Assembly (NCBI GenBank): GCA_964511945.1
Contig: CAZEHO010000017.1
Span: 1 to 55,734 of the forward strand
Source: CAZEHO01 sp964511945
GTDB lineage: Bacteria; Actinomycetota; Acidimicrobiia; Spongiisociales; UBA11373
DNA length: 55,734 nt
Reading direction: 5' to 3'
Shown: positions 22,729 through 31,628 of the stretch, in pieces
Layout of the letters: every line of letters begins with the position of its first letter
Position numbering within the stretch: the stretch's first letter is position 1
Notes under the pieces: model-generated
Seen by the model: only the letters and a program-made list of their open reading frames with translations
Databases searched by the model: none
Told to the model about the DNA's origin: nothing
Position numbers and translations under genes: made by a program

Positions 22729-25325
22729 GGCGGCTTCCCCGGCTTGGCTTCTTTGCCCTGCGACTCGAGCTTCTCGCGCCGCATCCGAAGCAGTTCCTGG
22801 GCTCGCTCGAGCGTGATCGTTTCGACGGAGTCTTCCCGGCGAAGCGATGCGTTGACGCCTCCATCGGTCACGTAGGGCCCGAACCGGCCGTCGCGGACGG
22901 TGATCCCCCATCCCGTTTCCGGGCCGACACCGAGATCGCGCAACGGCCCCGCCGCCCGCGATCCGCGCCGCCGCTTGGGCTCGGCGAAGAGCTGCTTCGC
23001 CTGGGCGAGGGAGACCGTCATGATCTCGTCCTCTTCGTCCAGGCTGCGGGTGTCCTTACCCCGGCGCAGGTAGGGCCCGTAGCGGCCGTTCAGCGCCTCG
23101 ATCTGCTCGCCGGTCTCCTCGTCGACCCCGACGATGCGCGGCAGTGACAGGAGGGTGAGCGCCTCCTCGAGAGTCACGGTCTCGAGGTCCATGCTCTTGA
23201 ACAACGATGCGGTTTTCGGCTTGGTCTTCGAACCCGCTTCGGGAACCCCAAGCTGGACGTACGGACCGAACCGGCCGGCGCGGGCAAGCACTTCGAGGCC
23301 CGTCTCGGGATCGGTGCCGACAATGCGATCACCATTCGGTTGCTCCAGCAATTCCGTTGCATTTTCGACGGTGAGCTCGTCGGGCGGGAGATCGTCGGGA
23401 ATGCTCGCCGTGTCCTCACCCCGCTCCACGTAGGGGCCGTAGCGGCCTACCCGGGCGGCGATCTCGCGACCCTCGTTGTCTTCTCCGATCGGAATCGAAT
23501 TGATGGCCCGGGGGTCGATCTCTCCCAGCCCATCCACGACCTCACGCTTGAGGCCGGGCCGGCCGTTCCCGAAGTAGAAGCGGGTGAGCCAGGGGACGGC
23601 CTCCTCAGCGCCACCGGCGATCCGATCCAGGTCATCCTCCATCCGAGCGGTGAACCCGAAGTCGATGAGCCGCTCGAAATGCTGTTCGAGCAACGTGACC
23701 GTGGCGAACGCCGTGAACGACGGGACCAGCGCACTCCCCCGTTTCCAGGCGTAGCCGCGGTCCTGAATGGTCTGGATGATCGACGCGTACGTCGAGGGCC
23801 GGCCGATCTCCAACTCCTCGAGGCGGCGGACCAACGACGCCTCGGTGTACCGATTGGGCGGCTTGGTTTCGTGGCCCTTTGGCTCCAATTCCTCGGCAGT
23901 GAGCGGGTCGCCCTCGGCGAGGGGTGGGAGCCTGCGCTCCTGGTCCTCCAGCTCTGCGTCCGGGTCGTCGGAACCCTCGACGTATGCCCGCAGGAACCCC
24001 GGGAACGTGATGACCTTGCCGGAGGTGGCGAACTCGGCGTCTTTCCCCGACGCCGAAGCGGCCCCGAGCCGGACCTGGACGCTCTCACCGACTGCGTCTT
24101 CCATCTGCGAGGCGACCGTGCGCTTCCAGATCAGGTCGTACAACCTGGCCTGATCGTTGGGAACCTGGCCGGCGATCTCTTCTGGACTACGGAACCGATC
24201 GCCTGCAGGCCGGATCGCCTCGTGGGCTTCCTGGGCATTCTTCACCTTGCTCCGGTAGACCCGGGGGCGATCGGGCAGGTAGTCGTCGCCGTATCGCCCA
24301 CCGATCTCGGTTCGTGCGGCGGCGACAGCGGTCTCCGACAGCGACGACGAGTCGGTGCGCATGTAGGTGATGTAGCCGTTCTCATACAAGCGCTGGGCGA
24401 CCTGCATGGTCCGCTGTGAGGAGTAGCGGAGCTTGCGGCCGGCCTCCTGCTGCAGTGTCGACGTCCGGAACGGCGCATACGGAGACCGCCGGTAGGGCTT
24501 GCTCTCCACACTGCGAACGGTGAACGACGACTCGGCAAGGTCTGCGGCCAACGCCTCGGCTGCCGCCTGGTCGAGACGGACTGCAGACCCGTTGCGGAAC
24601 TCCCCGACCGAATTGAAGTCCTTGCCGGTGGCGACCCTCGATCCGTCGACGGTCACCAGCGTGGCCGTGAAGGTGCCGCTGGGCTCCTCGGTGTTGAAGG
24701 TGCCCTCCAGGTCCCAATAGTCGGCCGACCGGAACGCCATCCGTTCCCGTTCCCGTTCGACCAGGATCCGAATCGCCGGGCTCTGCACCCGCCCCGCAGA
24801 CAACCGGGGACGAACCATCTTCCAGAGCACCGGGGACACCTCGTAGCCGAAGAGGCGGTCGAGGATGCGGCGGGCTTCCTGAGCGTCAACGAGACGCCGA
24901 TCCAGTTCCCGCGGATCGTCGATCGCCCGCCGGATCGCCTCGGGCGTGATCTCGTGGAACACCATGCGATGCACCGGGATCCGGGGATTCAGGACCTCGA
25001 GCAGGTGCCAGGCGATCGATTCACCCTCACGATCCTCATCCGTCGCGAGATACAGCACCTCGGCGTCCTTCACCAGCTTGCGGAGCTTGGTGATCTGGCT
25101 CTTCTTCTCTTTGGGCACCACGTAGAGCGGCTTGAAATCATTGTCGGTATCGACACCGAGCCGGGCCCACGGTTCACCCTTGTGCGATGCGGGAACATCG
25201 CCAGCATTGCGCGGCAAGTCGCGGACGTGGCCGATCGACGACTCCACGACGAAATCACGGCCCAGGTACCCGGCGATAGTGCGGGCCTTGGCCGGCGACT
25301 CGACGATGACAAGCTTGGTTCCCAT
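22719..25325 (-). CDS. topA: DNA topoisomerase I (type IA)
   Basis: Relaxes negative supercoils. 868 aa: Toprim domain at the N-terminus (VIVESPAKA, DEDREGE at 96-102), active-site Y321 in YMRTDS, and core motifs such as RLSAGRVQSPA and GRPSTYA. The C-terminus has no zinc fingers but four GRYGPYV-type repeats (GRYGPYVERG, GRFGPYVQLG, GRYGPYLRRG, GRFGPYVTDG), the layout common in Actinobacteria. The 3' end runs into a heptamer repeat. It precedes the MFS-tmk-holB-plsC operon on the same strand. Confidence 0.97.
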   Translation of the reverse strand: MGTKLVIVESPAKARTIAGYLGRDFVVESSIGHVRDLPRNAGDVPASHKGEPWARLGVDTDNDFKPLYVVPKEKKSQITKLRKLVKDAEVLYLATDEDREGESIAWHLLEVLNPRIPVHRMVFHEITPEAIRRAIDDPRELDRRLVDAQEARRILDRLFGYEVSPVLWKMVRPRLSAGRVQSPAIRILVERERERMAFRSADYWDLEGTFNTEEPSGTFTATLVTVDGSRVATGKDFNSVGEFRNGSAVRLDQAAAEALAADLAESSFTVRSVESKPYRRSPYAPFRTSTLQQEAGRKLRYSSQRTMQVAQRLYENGYITYMRTDSSSLSETAVAAARTEIGGRYGDDYLPDRPRVYRSKVKNAQEAHEAIRPAGDRFRSPEEIAGQVPNDQARLYDLIWKRTVASQMEDAVGESVQVRLGAASASGKDAEFATSGKVITFPGFLRAYVEGSDDPDAELEDQERRLPPLAEGDPLTAEELEPKGHETKPPNRYTEASLVRRLEELEIGRPSTYASIIQTIQDRGYAWKRGSALVPSFTAFATVTLLEQHFERLIDFGFTARMEDDLDRIAGGAEEAVPWLTRFYFGNGRPGLKREVVDGLGEIDPRAINSIPIGEDNEGREIAARVGRYGPYVERGEDTASIPDDLPPDELTVENATELLEQPNGDRIVGTDPETGLEVLARAGRFGPYVQLGVPEAGSKTKPKTASLFKSMDLETVTLEEALTLLSLPRIVGVDEETGEQIEALNGRYGPYLRRGKDTRSLDEEDEIMTVSLAQAKQLFAEPKRRRGSRAAGPLRDLGVGPETGWGITVRDGRFGPYVTDGGVNASLRREDSVETITLERAQELLRMRREKLESQGKEAKPGKPPSS

Positions 25326-25442
25326 GAATCAGATTCTCCGGACGGCACGAGATGCTGCCGATGAAGCGGAAACGGCCGACAGCATGACCGGTTCCCCTGC
25401 GACCTGTCAAGACCGGATCCGAACCGGCCGCGGGCCGGAACC

Positions 25443-26525
25443 CTACTCCGCCGAATCGGTTGTCCCGGTCGCGACACGTTCCAGACCCGCCCGGATCCGC
25501 CCGGCGACGGCCTCCCAGGTGTAGCCGGCCAGCACCCATTCACGGCCTGCAGCACCCATCTCCCGGGCGAGTTCCGGGTCGTCCACCAGGGTGGAGATCC
25601 CCTTGTCGAGGTGGCCGTCGGTCGCGATCACAAAACCGGTCCGGCCCGGGTCGATCGTCTCCGGTGACCCTCCCGAGTTGCCGGCCAGCACCGGGAGTCC
25701 GCTGGCGGCCGCCTCCAGGAAGACGAGCCCGAGGCCCTCGACCTCGAGCCCGAACCAGCGGGACCGGCATGGCATCGCGAACACGTCCATTTCCCGATAG
25801 AGCTCTGGAAGGCGGGCCCACGGCACACCCACTTCGAATCGGGTCGGCACATCGAGGCGAGTTGCCAGCCGGCGGAGAGCCCGTTCATCCCGGCCCCGGC
25901 CGACCATCAATACCGAGACGTCCCTGCCGGCGGCGCGAAGCCGGGCAACGGAGCGCAGCACCGCTCGCTGTCGCTTGCGCGGAACGAAGCGGCTGACACA
26001 GCCGACTACCCCGGCCGGCTCCTTCGGCGGATCGGCCGGCCTGAAGACCGGATCGACCCCGCCGCCGACATAGTCGACCTCGCGCCCCGACAGGCGCTGC
26101 ACCCGATCCTGGGTGAAGCGGCTGACGGCGAAGACGGCATCGGCTCGGCGCAGCGGAAAGCGGATCAGTTGGCGAGTCACCGGAAATGCCGCCGGCAGCA
26201 CGACCTCGGCGCCGTGGCACAGAACCGCATACGGAACACCGGTTGCCTTCCGCAATCGTGGACCGAGGTGCGCCAGCGGATAGGGGGCACCGAAGAAGAC
26301 CACATCCGGCTCGAAGTCCTCGATTTGATCGCGGACCCACGCAGCTACGGATCGGGTGGGCCACATGAACCGGCGGCGGTGACGGATGATCGATGGATCG
26401 TCACCCCGATCTGCGGGTGCCAGCACCCGGACGTCTGCATCGAGCGCCGCGACCAGGCTGCCGAGGTACTGCTGGATACCCCCGGGCTTCGGGGGGAAGT
26501 CGTTGGTGACGAGCAGAATCCGCAC
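25443..26525 (-). CDS. pimB: GT4 glycosyltransferase, PimB'-like alpha-mannosyltransferase
   Basis: 360-aa GT-B enzyme. The N-terminus TNDFPPKPGGIQQYLGSLV and the C-terminal blocks DVFAMPCRSRW, EGLGLVFLEAAASG and AGNSGGSPETI match mycobacterial PimB', which adds the second mannose to phosphatidyl-myo-inositol mannoside from GDP-mannose. Catalytic-domain features include CVSRFVPRKR and the E-x7-E motif. GTG at 26523-26525 is the start, 3 bases after the phosphatase stop. Assignment as PimB' rests on remembered similarity; another alpha-mannosyltransferase of the same clade (for example MgtA) is possible. Confidence 0.78.
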   Translation of the reverse strand: MRILLVTNDFPPKPGGIQQYLGSLVAALDADVRVLAPADRGDDPSIIRHRRRFMWPTRSVAAWVRDQIEDFEPDVVFFGAPYPLAHLGPRLRKATGVPYAVLCHGAEVVLPAAFPVTRQLIRFPLRRADAVFAVSRFTQDRVQRLSGREVDYVGGGVDPVFRPADPPKEPAGVVGCVSRFVPRKRQRAVLRSVARLRAAGRDVSVLMVGRGRDERALRRLATRLDVPTRFEVGVPWARLPELYREMDVFAMPCRSRWFGLEVEGLGLVFLEAAASGLPVLAGNSGGSPETIDPGRTGFVIATDGHLDKGISTLVDDPELAREMGAAGREWVLAGYTWEAVAGRIRAGLERVATGTTDSAE

Positions 26526-26528
26526 GGG

Positions 26529-27749
26529 TCACACCTGATCGGCCCGGCCGAGGTTGTAGTCGAGCAGCGTCGTGGTATCGCCGATCCTGACGTGGGCAAC
26601 GGCGGTGTTGCTCATCAGCGCCAGGCGGTGCCGGTCGGCGTGACCGAGCTCCATCACCGTGCCGAGGTAGGCACGGATGACCCCGCCGTGCGCCACAACA
26701 GCAACTTGCTCGCCCTGATGACGGTCGGCGATGTCGGCGAGCGCAGCCCGGAATCGGGCCGCGGCCTGAGCGGCGGTTTCACCGTCGCCCCCGCGGCGCT
26801 CGTCGATCCCCTCGAACTGGAATCGCCGCCAGCCGTCGGGATCGAGCGCAGCGATCTCCTCCGAGGTCAGATTCTCCCAGGCTCCGAAGTAGATCTCTCG
26901 CAGGTCGTCCACCACTGTGATGTCAAGGCGGTGAGCACCAGCGAAGGCCTCGGCGGTCCGCAGGCTTCGTGACAGCGGTGAGCTGTATACATGCATGGCG
27001 CCGTTGTAGCGCTGGGGCAGATCGAGAGCCTGTTGCCGGCCCTGGTCGGTCAGCTGTGCATCGAAGGTGCCGGCCCAGCGACCCTCGATGTTGGAGATGG
27101 TTTCACCGTGCCTGATCAACGCCAGTACTGCCTCATCGCCCACGGTCGGGCCCTTGTCGACGTGACGAGCATCGTTGAACGAGTACAACTGACGCAGCGT
27201 CCCCTCGACCCGGACCACGGTGATCGACGTGTTGGATAGCCGTTCGATCGGCCATGGCCGAGGCCGGGTTCGCAGGTCGAGCAACTGCGAGACGACCGCA
27301 TGGATCACTCCACCATGGGCGACGACCGCCACCCGACCGGATCCGGCGCGATCGATCAGATCATCGAGTGCACGGTCGATACGGTGCTCGAAACCCGGCC
27401 AGGACTCCCCGCCTCCCAACGGCGCGCTCGGGTCGTCGTCGAGGGCGGCCAGTTCGGCGCCGAACCGATCGTGGACCTGGTCACGGGTCAGCCCTTCCCA
27501 GTGTCCGATCTCGACCTCACGCCAGGCGGAAGCCGGGTGGGGGTCGAGACCCGCGATACGGGCGCTGGAGGTTGCTCTGCTGAGATCCGAGCACTCGACC
27601 CGATCGAAGCGGATCCCACGGAGACGCTCCCCGAGTGAGGTTGCCTGGGATCGTCCCCGCTCATTGAGGTCGGTGTCCCCCTGGCCCTGCCAAACGCCGG
27701 CGGCGTTGGCATCGGTCTCGCCATGGCGGATGAAGTAGATGTCGAGCAT
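26529..27749 (-). CDS. Tandem histidine phosphatase (two phosphoglycerate-mutase-like domains)
   Basis: 406 aa made of two complete histidine-phosphatase domains. Domain 1 has RHGET with H9 and AHGG with H145; domain 2 has RHGET with H214 and AHGG with H354. Each has its own R/E residues, so both may be active. A single-domain family member is about 200 aa, so this is an internal duplication or fusion. It is transcribed with pimB (3-base gap), which suggests a role near lipid or sugar-phosphate metabolism, but substrate is unknown. Confidence 0.88.
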   Translation of the reverse strand: MLDIYFIRHGETDANAAGVWQGQGDTDLNERGRSQATSLGERLRGIRFDRVECSDLSRATSSARIAGLDPHPASAWREVEIGHWEGLTRDQVHDRFGAELAALDDDPSAPLGGGESWPGFEHRIDRALDDLIDRAGSGRVAVVAHGGVIHAVVSQLLDLRTRPRPWPIERLSNTSITVVRVEGTLRQLYSFNDARHVDKGPTVGDEAVLALIRHGETISNIEGRWAGTFDAQLTDQGRQQALDLPQRYNGAMHVYSSPLSRSLRTAEAFAGAHRLDITVVDDLREIYFGAWENLTSEEIAALDPDGWRRFQFEGIDERRGGDGETAAQAAARFRAALADIADRHQGEQVAVVAHGGVIRAYLGTVMELGHADRHRLALMSNTAVAHVRIGDTTTLLDYNLGRADQV

Positions 27750-27831
27750 TGGTCAACCAGAGTAGGAGATCGCGTTTCCCACCCGGCAGGCACGAGGGAA
27801 TCAGAGGTCAGAGGCGGCCGCATCCTCATTC

Positions 27832-27846
27832 AGATCTCTGAGATCT
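27832..27846. promoter_or_regulatory. Perfect inverted repeat upstream of the phosphatase-pimB operon
   Basis: AGATCTCTGAGATCT is a 7+1+7 perfect palindrome 82 bases before the phosphatase start. It may be an operator or part of the hppA transcript tail. No known regulator is recognised. Confidence 0.3.
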
Positions 27847-27862
27847 CACCCCGGGGACGTGA

Positions 27863-27894
27863 ATGGGGCGGCGGCCCGATGACCGCCGCCCCAT
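27863..27894 (-). terminator. Strong GC hairpin downstream of hppA
   Basis: A 12-bp stem (core GGGGCGGCGG with CCGCCGCCCC) and an 8-base loop, 14 bases after the hppA stop. There is no T-run after the stem, as is common in high-GC Actinobacteria. It separates hppA from the phosphatase-pimB operon on the same strand. Confidence 0.7.
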
Positions 27895-27908
27895 CAGTGC
27901 GTTGCTTC

Positions 27909-29966
27909 CTAGATAAACGCCGAGGCGAAGATAAGGCTGACGATCGTCATCACCTTGATGACGATGTTCATTGCCGGACCGGCCGTGTCCTTGAACGGGT
28001 CGCCGATCGTGTCGCCGACCACGGCCGCCTTGTGGGCGTCCGAGCCCTTGCCGCCGAAGGCACCGGCCTCGATGAACTTCTTGGCGTTATCCCAGGCACC
28101 GCCTGCGTTCGCCATGAAGATCGCCAGCAGGAAGCCGGTCACCAGTGCGCCGGCGAGGAATCCGCCGAGGGCCTCCACAGAGATGTACCCGATGATCAGG
28201 GGAAGGGCAACGGCCAGGGTGCCCGGGATGATCATCTCGCGGAGTGCGCCCTGTGTCGAGATCTCGACGCAGGTGGCGGTGTCGGGCTTGGCGTCCGGCA
28301 AGCCTTCCCGCAGACCGGGGATCTCGCGGAACTGGCGCCGGACCTCTTCGATCATCTTGTTGGCCGCCCGGCCCACCGCCTTGATCGTCAGGGCGGCGAA
28401 CAGGAACGGGAACATCCCGCCGAGGAACAAGCCGACGGTGGTCTCGACCTCGAGGATGTTGAGTTCCGACAGTTTGACTGCATTGGTGAATGCGAAGAAC
28501 AGCGCCAATGCGGTGACGGCTGCCGAGCCGATGGCGAAGCCCTTGGCGATGGCAGCCGTCGTGTTGCCCAGCGAGTCGAGGGCATCGGTGCTCTCGCGCA
28601 CCTCAGGCGGCAGATGCGCCATCTCGGCGATGCCGCCGGCGTTGTCGGCGATCGGACCATAGGCGTCCACCGACACGGTGATGCCCAAAGTGCTCAGCAC
28701 GCCGATGGCGGCAATTGCGATGCCGTAGATGCCGCCGCCTCCCGGAATCGCCCAGTCGCCCATCCAGTACGCACCGGCGATGCCGGCGGCCACGACGATG
28801 ACCGAGAAGGCTGCCGAACGCATGCCGTCGGAGATCCCGGCCAGGGTCACGGTCGCAGGACCGGTCTCCGCCTGGCGGGCGATCTCCTTCACCGGCCGGA
28901 AGTGGTCGCTGGTGAAGATCTCGGAGATCTGACCGATCGCCAGTCCGACGACGAGCCCGATGATGACAGCGAAGAACAGCCCGAAGGGATTGTCCACGCC
29001 GTCGCTGTCGCCGAACATCCAGAACACCAGTCCGAGCACGCCCAGAACGGTGATCACTGCTGCGGAGTAGGTCCCCCGGTGGAGGGCAGCAGCCAGCTTG
29101 TTGCCGGTGGGACGGACCAGGAACGAACCGATGATCGAGGCGGCCATGCCGATGGCCGCAATGGCCAGCGGGAACACGATCGACTCGAGCACGAAGGCGC
29201 TGCCGGCGAAGACGACGGCCGCATACGCGATCGGCGCCACCATCGAACCGACGTAGCTCTCGAAGAGGTCGGCGCCCATGCCGGCAACGTCACCAACGTT
29301 GTCGCCGACGTTGTCGGCGATGACGGCGGGGTTGCGGGGGTCGTCCTCAGGAATCCCGGCTTCGACCTTGCCCACCAGGTCTGCACCGACATCGGCGGCC
29401 TTGGTGTAGATGCCGCCGCCGACGCGAGAGAACAGAGCGATCGACGAGCCGCCGAGACCGATGGCAGTGATGACATCAATGGCGCCGTCGACCTCGAGCC
29501 AATCGACGAACACAAGGTAGCCGAGGCCCAGTCCGGCGAGGCCGAGGCCGGCCACCGAGAAGCCCATGACCGCTCCGCCGCGGAACGCCAGCGGCAGCGC
29601 CCTGGCGACACCGCCGAGACGGGCGGCTTCGGTGGTCCGGGCATTGGCGGCGGTGGCGATGCGCATTCCGACGAAGCCGGCAGTGGCAGACAGCACCGCC
29701 CCGAAGACGTAGGCGATCATCCCCCACGGGCGCCCCCAGTCGAGCAGCGAGAAGATCAGGATCGCCATCACGACGACGAAGGCGGCTACCCAGGTGTACT
29801 CGGCCTTCATAAATGCCATCGCGCCTTCACGGATGGACTTGGACAGTTCTTGCATTCGCTCGTTACCCGGCGGTGCTGCCAGCACCTGGCGGCCAAAGAA
29901 CGCGGCCAACAGGAGCGCTAGAACACCGGCGATAAGAGCGACGTACACCCATACGATCGGGTCCAC
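27909..29966 (-). CDS. hppA: Membrane-bound ion-pumping pyrophosphatase, K+-dependent type
   Basis: Hydrolyses pyrophosphate to pump H+ or Na+ across the membrane. 685 aa with about 16 helices. Signature residues include DVGADLVGK (192-200), DDPRNPAVIADNVGDNVGD and the C-terminal GDTIGDPFKDTAGPA. The segment GNTTAAIAKG (467-476) has Ala where K+-independent enzymes have Lys, and Ala where they have Thr, so it falls in the K+-dependent class. That class contains both H+ and Na+ pumps; the transported ion is not settled by what I can see. GTG start with a GGGGGAG site. Trk potassium uptake genes lie next door, which would supply the activating ion. Confidence 0.95.
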   Translation of the reverse strand: MDPIVWVYVALIAGVLALLLAAFFGRQVLAAPPGNERMQELSKSIREGAMAFMKAEYTWVAAFVVVMAILIFSLLDWGRPWGMIAYVFGAVLSATAGFVGMRIATAANARTTEAARLGGVARALPLAFRGGAVMGFSVAGLGLAGLGLGYLVFVDWLEVDGAIDVITAIGLGGSSIALFSRVGGGIYTKAADVGADLVGKVEAGIPEDDPRNPAVIADNVGDNVGDVAGMGADLFESYVGSMVAPIAYAAVVFAGSAFVLESIVFPLAIAAIGMAASIIGSFLVRPTGNKLAAALHRGTYSAAVITVLGVLGLVFWMFGDSDGVDNPFGLFFAVIIGLVVGLAIGQISEIFTSDHFRPVKEIARQAETGPATVTLAGISDGMRSAAFSVIVVAAGIAGAYWMGDWAIPGGGGIYGIAIAAIGVLSTLGITVSVDAYGPIADNAGGIAEMAHLPPEVRESTDALDSLGNTTAAIAKGFAIGSAAVTALALFFAFTNAVKLSELNILEVETTVGLFLGGMFPFLFAALTIKAVGRAANKMIEEVRRQFREIPGLREGLPDAKPDTATCVEISTQGALREMIIPGTLAVALPLIIGYISVEALGGFLAGALVTGFLLAIFMANAGGAWDNAKKFIEAGAFGGKGSDAHKAAVVGDTIGDPFKDTAGPAMNIVIKVMTIVSLIFASAFI

Positions 29967-30014
29967 GTGCTACTCCCCCGATAGATCGACAGAAAGAGTT
30001 CTCAGACGCCCAGG

Positions 30015-30020
30015 AGTATA
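30015..30020 (-). promoter_or_regulatory. Possible -10 element (TATACT) for hppA
   Basis: On the minus strand TATACT lies 48 bases upstream of the hppA GTG. No convincing -35 hexamer is present at the usual spacing. It is the best -10 match in this gap. Confidence 0.3.
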
Positions 30021-30060
30021 GGAATCGGCCTGCCCCCGTTCGGAAGAGCCCTCTCGGTCC

Positions 30061-30171
30061 CGAGCGACGAGCCATGAGCCGGGCTACACCCCTGAGCACA
30101 CATGCGCAACCTCGCGCCGCGAGCCCCTCAGACGAGCGGCGTGCAGCCAATTGCGAGCTGCGAGGGAGCTA
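30061..30171. repeat. Two heptamer-periodic patches in the hppA-trkH gap
   Basis: Patch one (30061-30081) has three units beginning CGAGCGA, CGAGCCA. Patch two (30151-30171) has three units, beginning TTGCGAG, CTGCGAG, and its last unit contains the trkH stop codon (30169-30171). The stretch between them, 30082-30150, shows no gene or clear signal. Confidence 0.45.
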
Positions 30172-31617
30172 TTTCCTCCACAGCTCCCGGGTGAACAGCA
30201 GCAGTACCGGAAAGATCTCCAGCCGCCCGATGATCATCAGCAGCGAGAGCAGCCACTTCCCAGGTGCAGCAACGCCGAGGTAATTGGCCGCCGGACCGAC
30301 CTCGCCCAGACCAGGTCCGATGTTCCCGATGGCCGACGCGGCCGCCGACGCCGAGCTGACGAGATCGAGACTTCCCCCGAGGCCGGATTCAATGACCCCC
30401 AGTAGCAGCGTGCCGGTCATGAACAGGAACATGTAGAGCAGGAAGAACGACTGCACCGCCTCGACGATCTCGCCCCGTACCGGGTCCTTGCCGAGCCGGA
30501 CGACGAACACCCCCTTGGGGTGGATGAGGCGGCGCATGCCTGCCCGCGACGCGGTAGTGAGTACCCCGAGCCGGTACACCTTCACCGAGCCGGCGGTCGA
30601 ACCGGCCATGCCGCCGACGAACATCAGTCCGACTGCCGCGATCTGCAGCGCCGCCGCCCATTGCCCGAAGTCGGCAGTGGCGTACCCGCTGGTGGTGACG
30701 AGTGATACCGCGGTGAACACCGCATCGCGGACGACGGTGGCGATCTCGCCGCCCCAGGTCCCCACCACGAAGAACACCGTCGCCACACCGAGGACGCTCA
30801 GATAGAGGCGGAACTCCGCGCTCCTGGCGTATTCGATGGGCCGCCGCAGCGCCCGGAAGTGCAGTGCGAACGACGCCCCGGCCAGGGTCATGAACACGAT
30901 GACGACCCATTGCGAGTACGCGCTGAAGGCGCCGAGGGATGCGGTGTCGGTACCGAAGCCCCCGGTCGACATGGTCGTGAGGGCGTGAGCGACGCCCTCG
31001 AACAGCGACATGTCACCGAACGCGAGCAGGATGATCTCGAGGAGGGTGAAGGCGAGGTAGACCAACCACAGCCGCTTGGCCGTCTCCCGAAAGCGTGGCG
31101 TGAGCCGGTCGGGCCGCGGCCCGGGCGACTCCGCCTTGGCGAGTTCCACGCCACCGACGCCGAGCGCCGGGAGAATGGCCACGCTGAGCACGATGATTCC
31201 CATCCCGCCGATCCACTGGGTCAGGGCCCGCCAGAACAGAATGCCTTTTCCGAGTTCACCCGGATCGGGGATGATCGACGACCCCGTGGTGGTGAACCCG
31301 GCGGTCGTCTCGAAGAACGCATTGGTGAGCCCGTCGATCGCCCCGGTGAACAAGTAGGGCAGCGTCCCGACGAACGAGATCGCGATCCACGACAGCCCGA
31401 CTGCGGCGAACCCCTCGCGGGTGGTCAGGGTGCCCGGCTGTCCCGCCACCCGCCACAGCGCGGCGCCCACGGCCATGGTGACCAGTGCGGCGAAGGTGAT
31501 GGCGAGCGCGTCGTCGCGCTCGCCGCTGAGCAGGGCGACCGCAACCGCCGAGAGCATGGCGGCGCCGACGGCCGCGACCACCGCCCCGATGATGTAGGCC
31601 AGGCGACGGATGTGCAT
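30169..31617 (-). CDS. trkH: Trk-type potassium uptake protein, membrane subunit
   Basis: Forms the K+ pore. 482 aa with four pore-loop repeats recognisable by their Gly filters: TTAGFTTTG, TTMSTGGFG, VTTSGYATA and SAIGNIGPG. About ten to twelve helices are evident. The start is the ATG at 31615-31617, 11 bases after trkA, so the pair is an operon. Its 3' end falls in a heptamer repeat. K+ taken up here could also support the K+-dependent pyrophosphatase encoded next. Confidence 0.95.
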   Translation of the reverse strand: MHIRRLAYIIGAVVAAVGAAMLSAVAVALLSGERDDALAITFAALVTMAVGAALWRVAGQPGTLTTREGFAAVGLSWIAISFVGTLPYLFTGAIDGLTNAFFETTAGFTTTGSSIIPDPGELGKGILFWRALTQWIGGMGIIVLSVAILPALGVGGVELAKAESPGPRPDRLTPRFRETAKRLWLVYLAFTLLEIILLAFGDMSLFEGVAHALTTMSTGGFGTDTASLGAFSAYSQWVVIVFMTLAGASFALHFRALRRPIEYARSAEFRLYLSVLGVATVFFVVGTWGGEIATVVRDAVFTAVSLVTTSGYATADFGQWAAALQIAAVGLMFVGGMAGSTAGSVKVYRLGVLTTASRAGMRRLIHPKGVFVVRLGKDPVRGEIVEAVQSFFLLYMFLFMTGTLLLGVIESGLGGSLDLVSSASAAASAIGNIGPGLGEVGPAANYLGVAAPGKWLLSLLMIIGRLEIFPVLLLFTRELWRK

Positions 31618-31628
31618 CCAGCGAACCC

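Noticed and set aside
27723..29921. Plus-strand open frame of 732 codons antisense to hppA
   Set aside because: His/Asp/Gly-rich shadow of a gene with strong signature motifs on the other strand.
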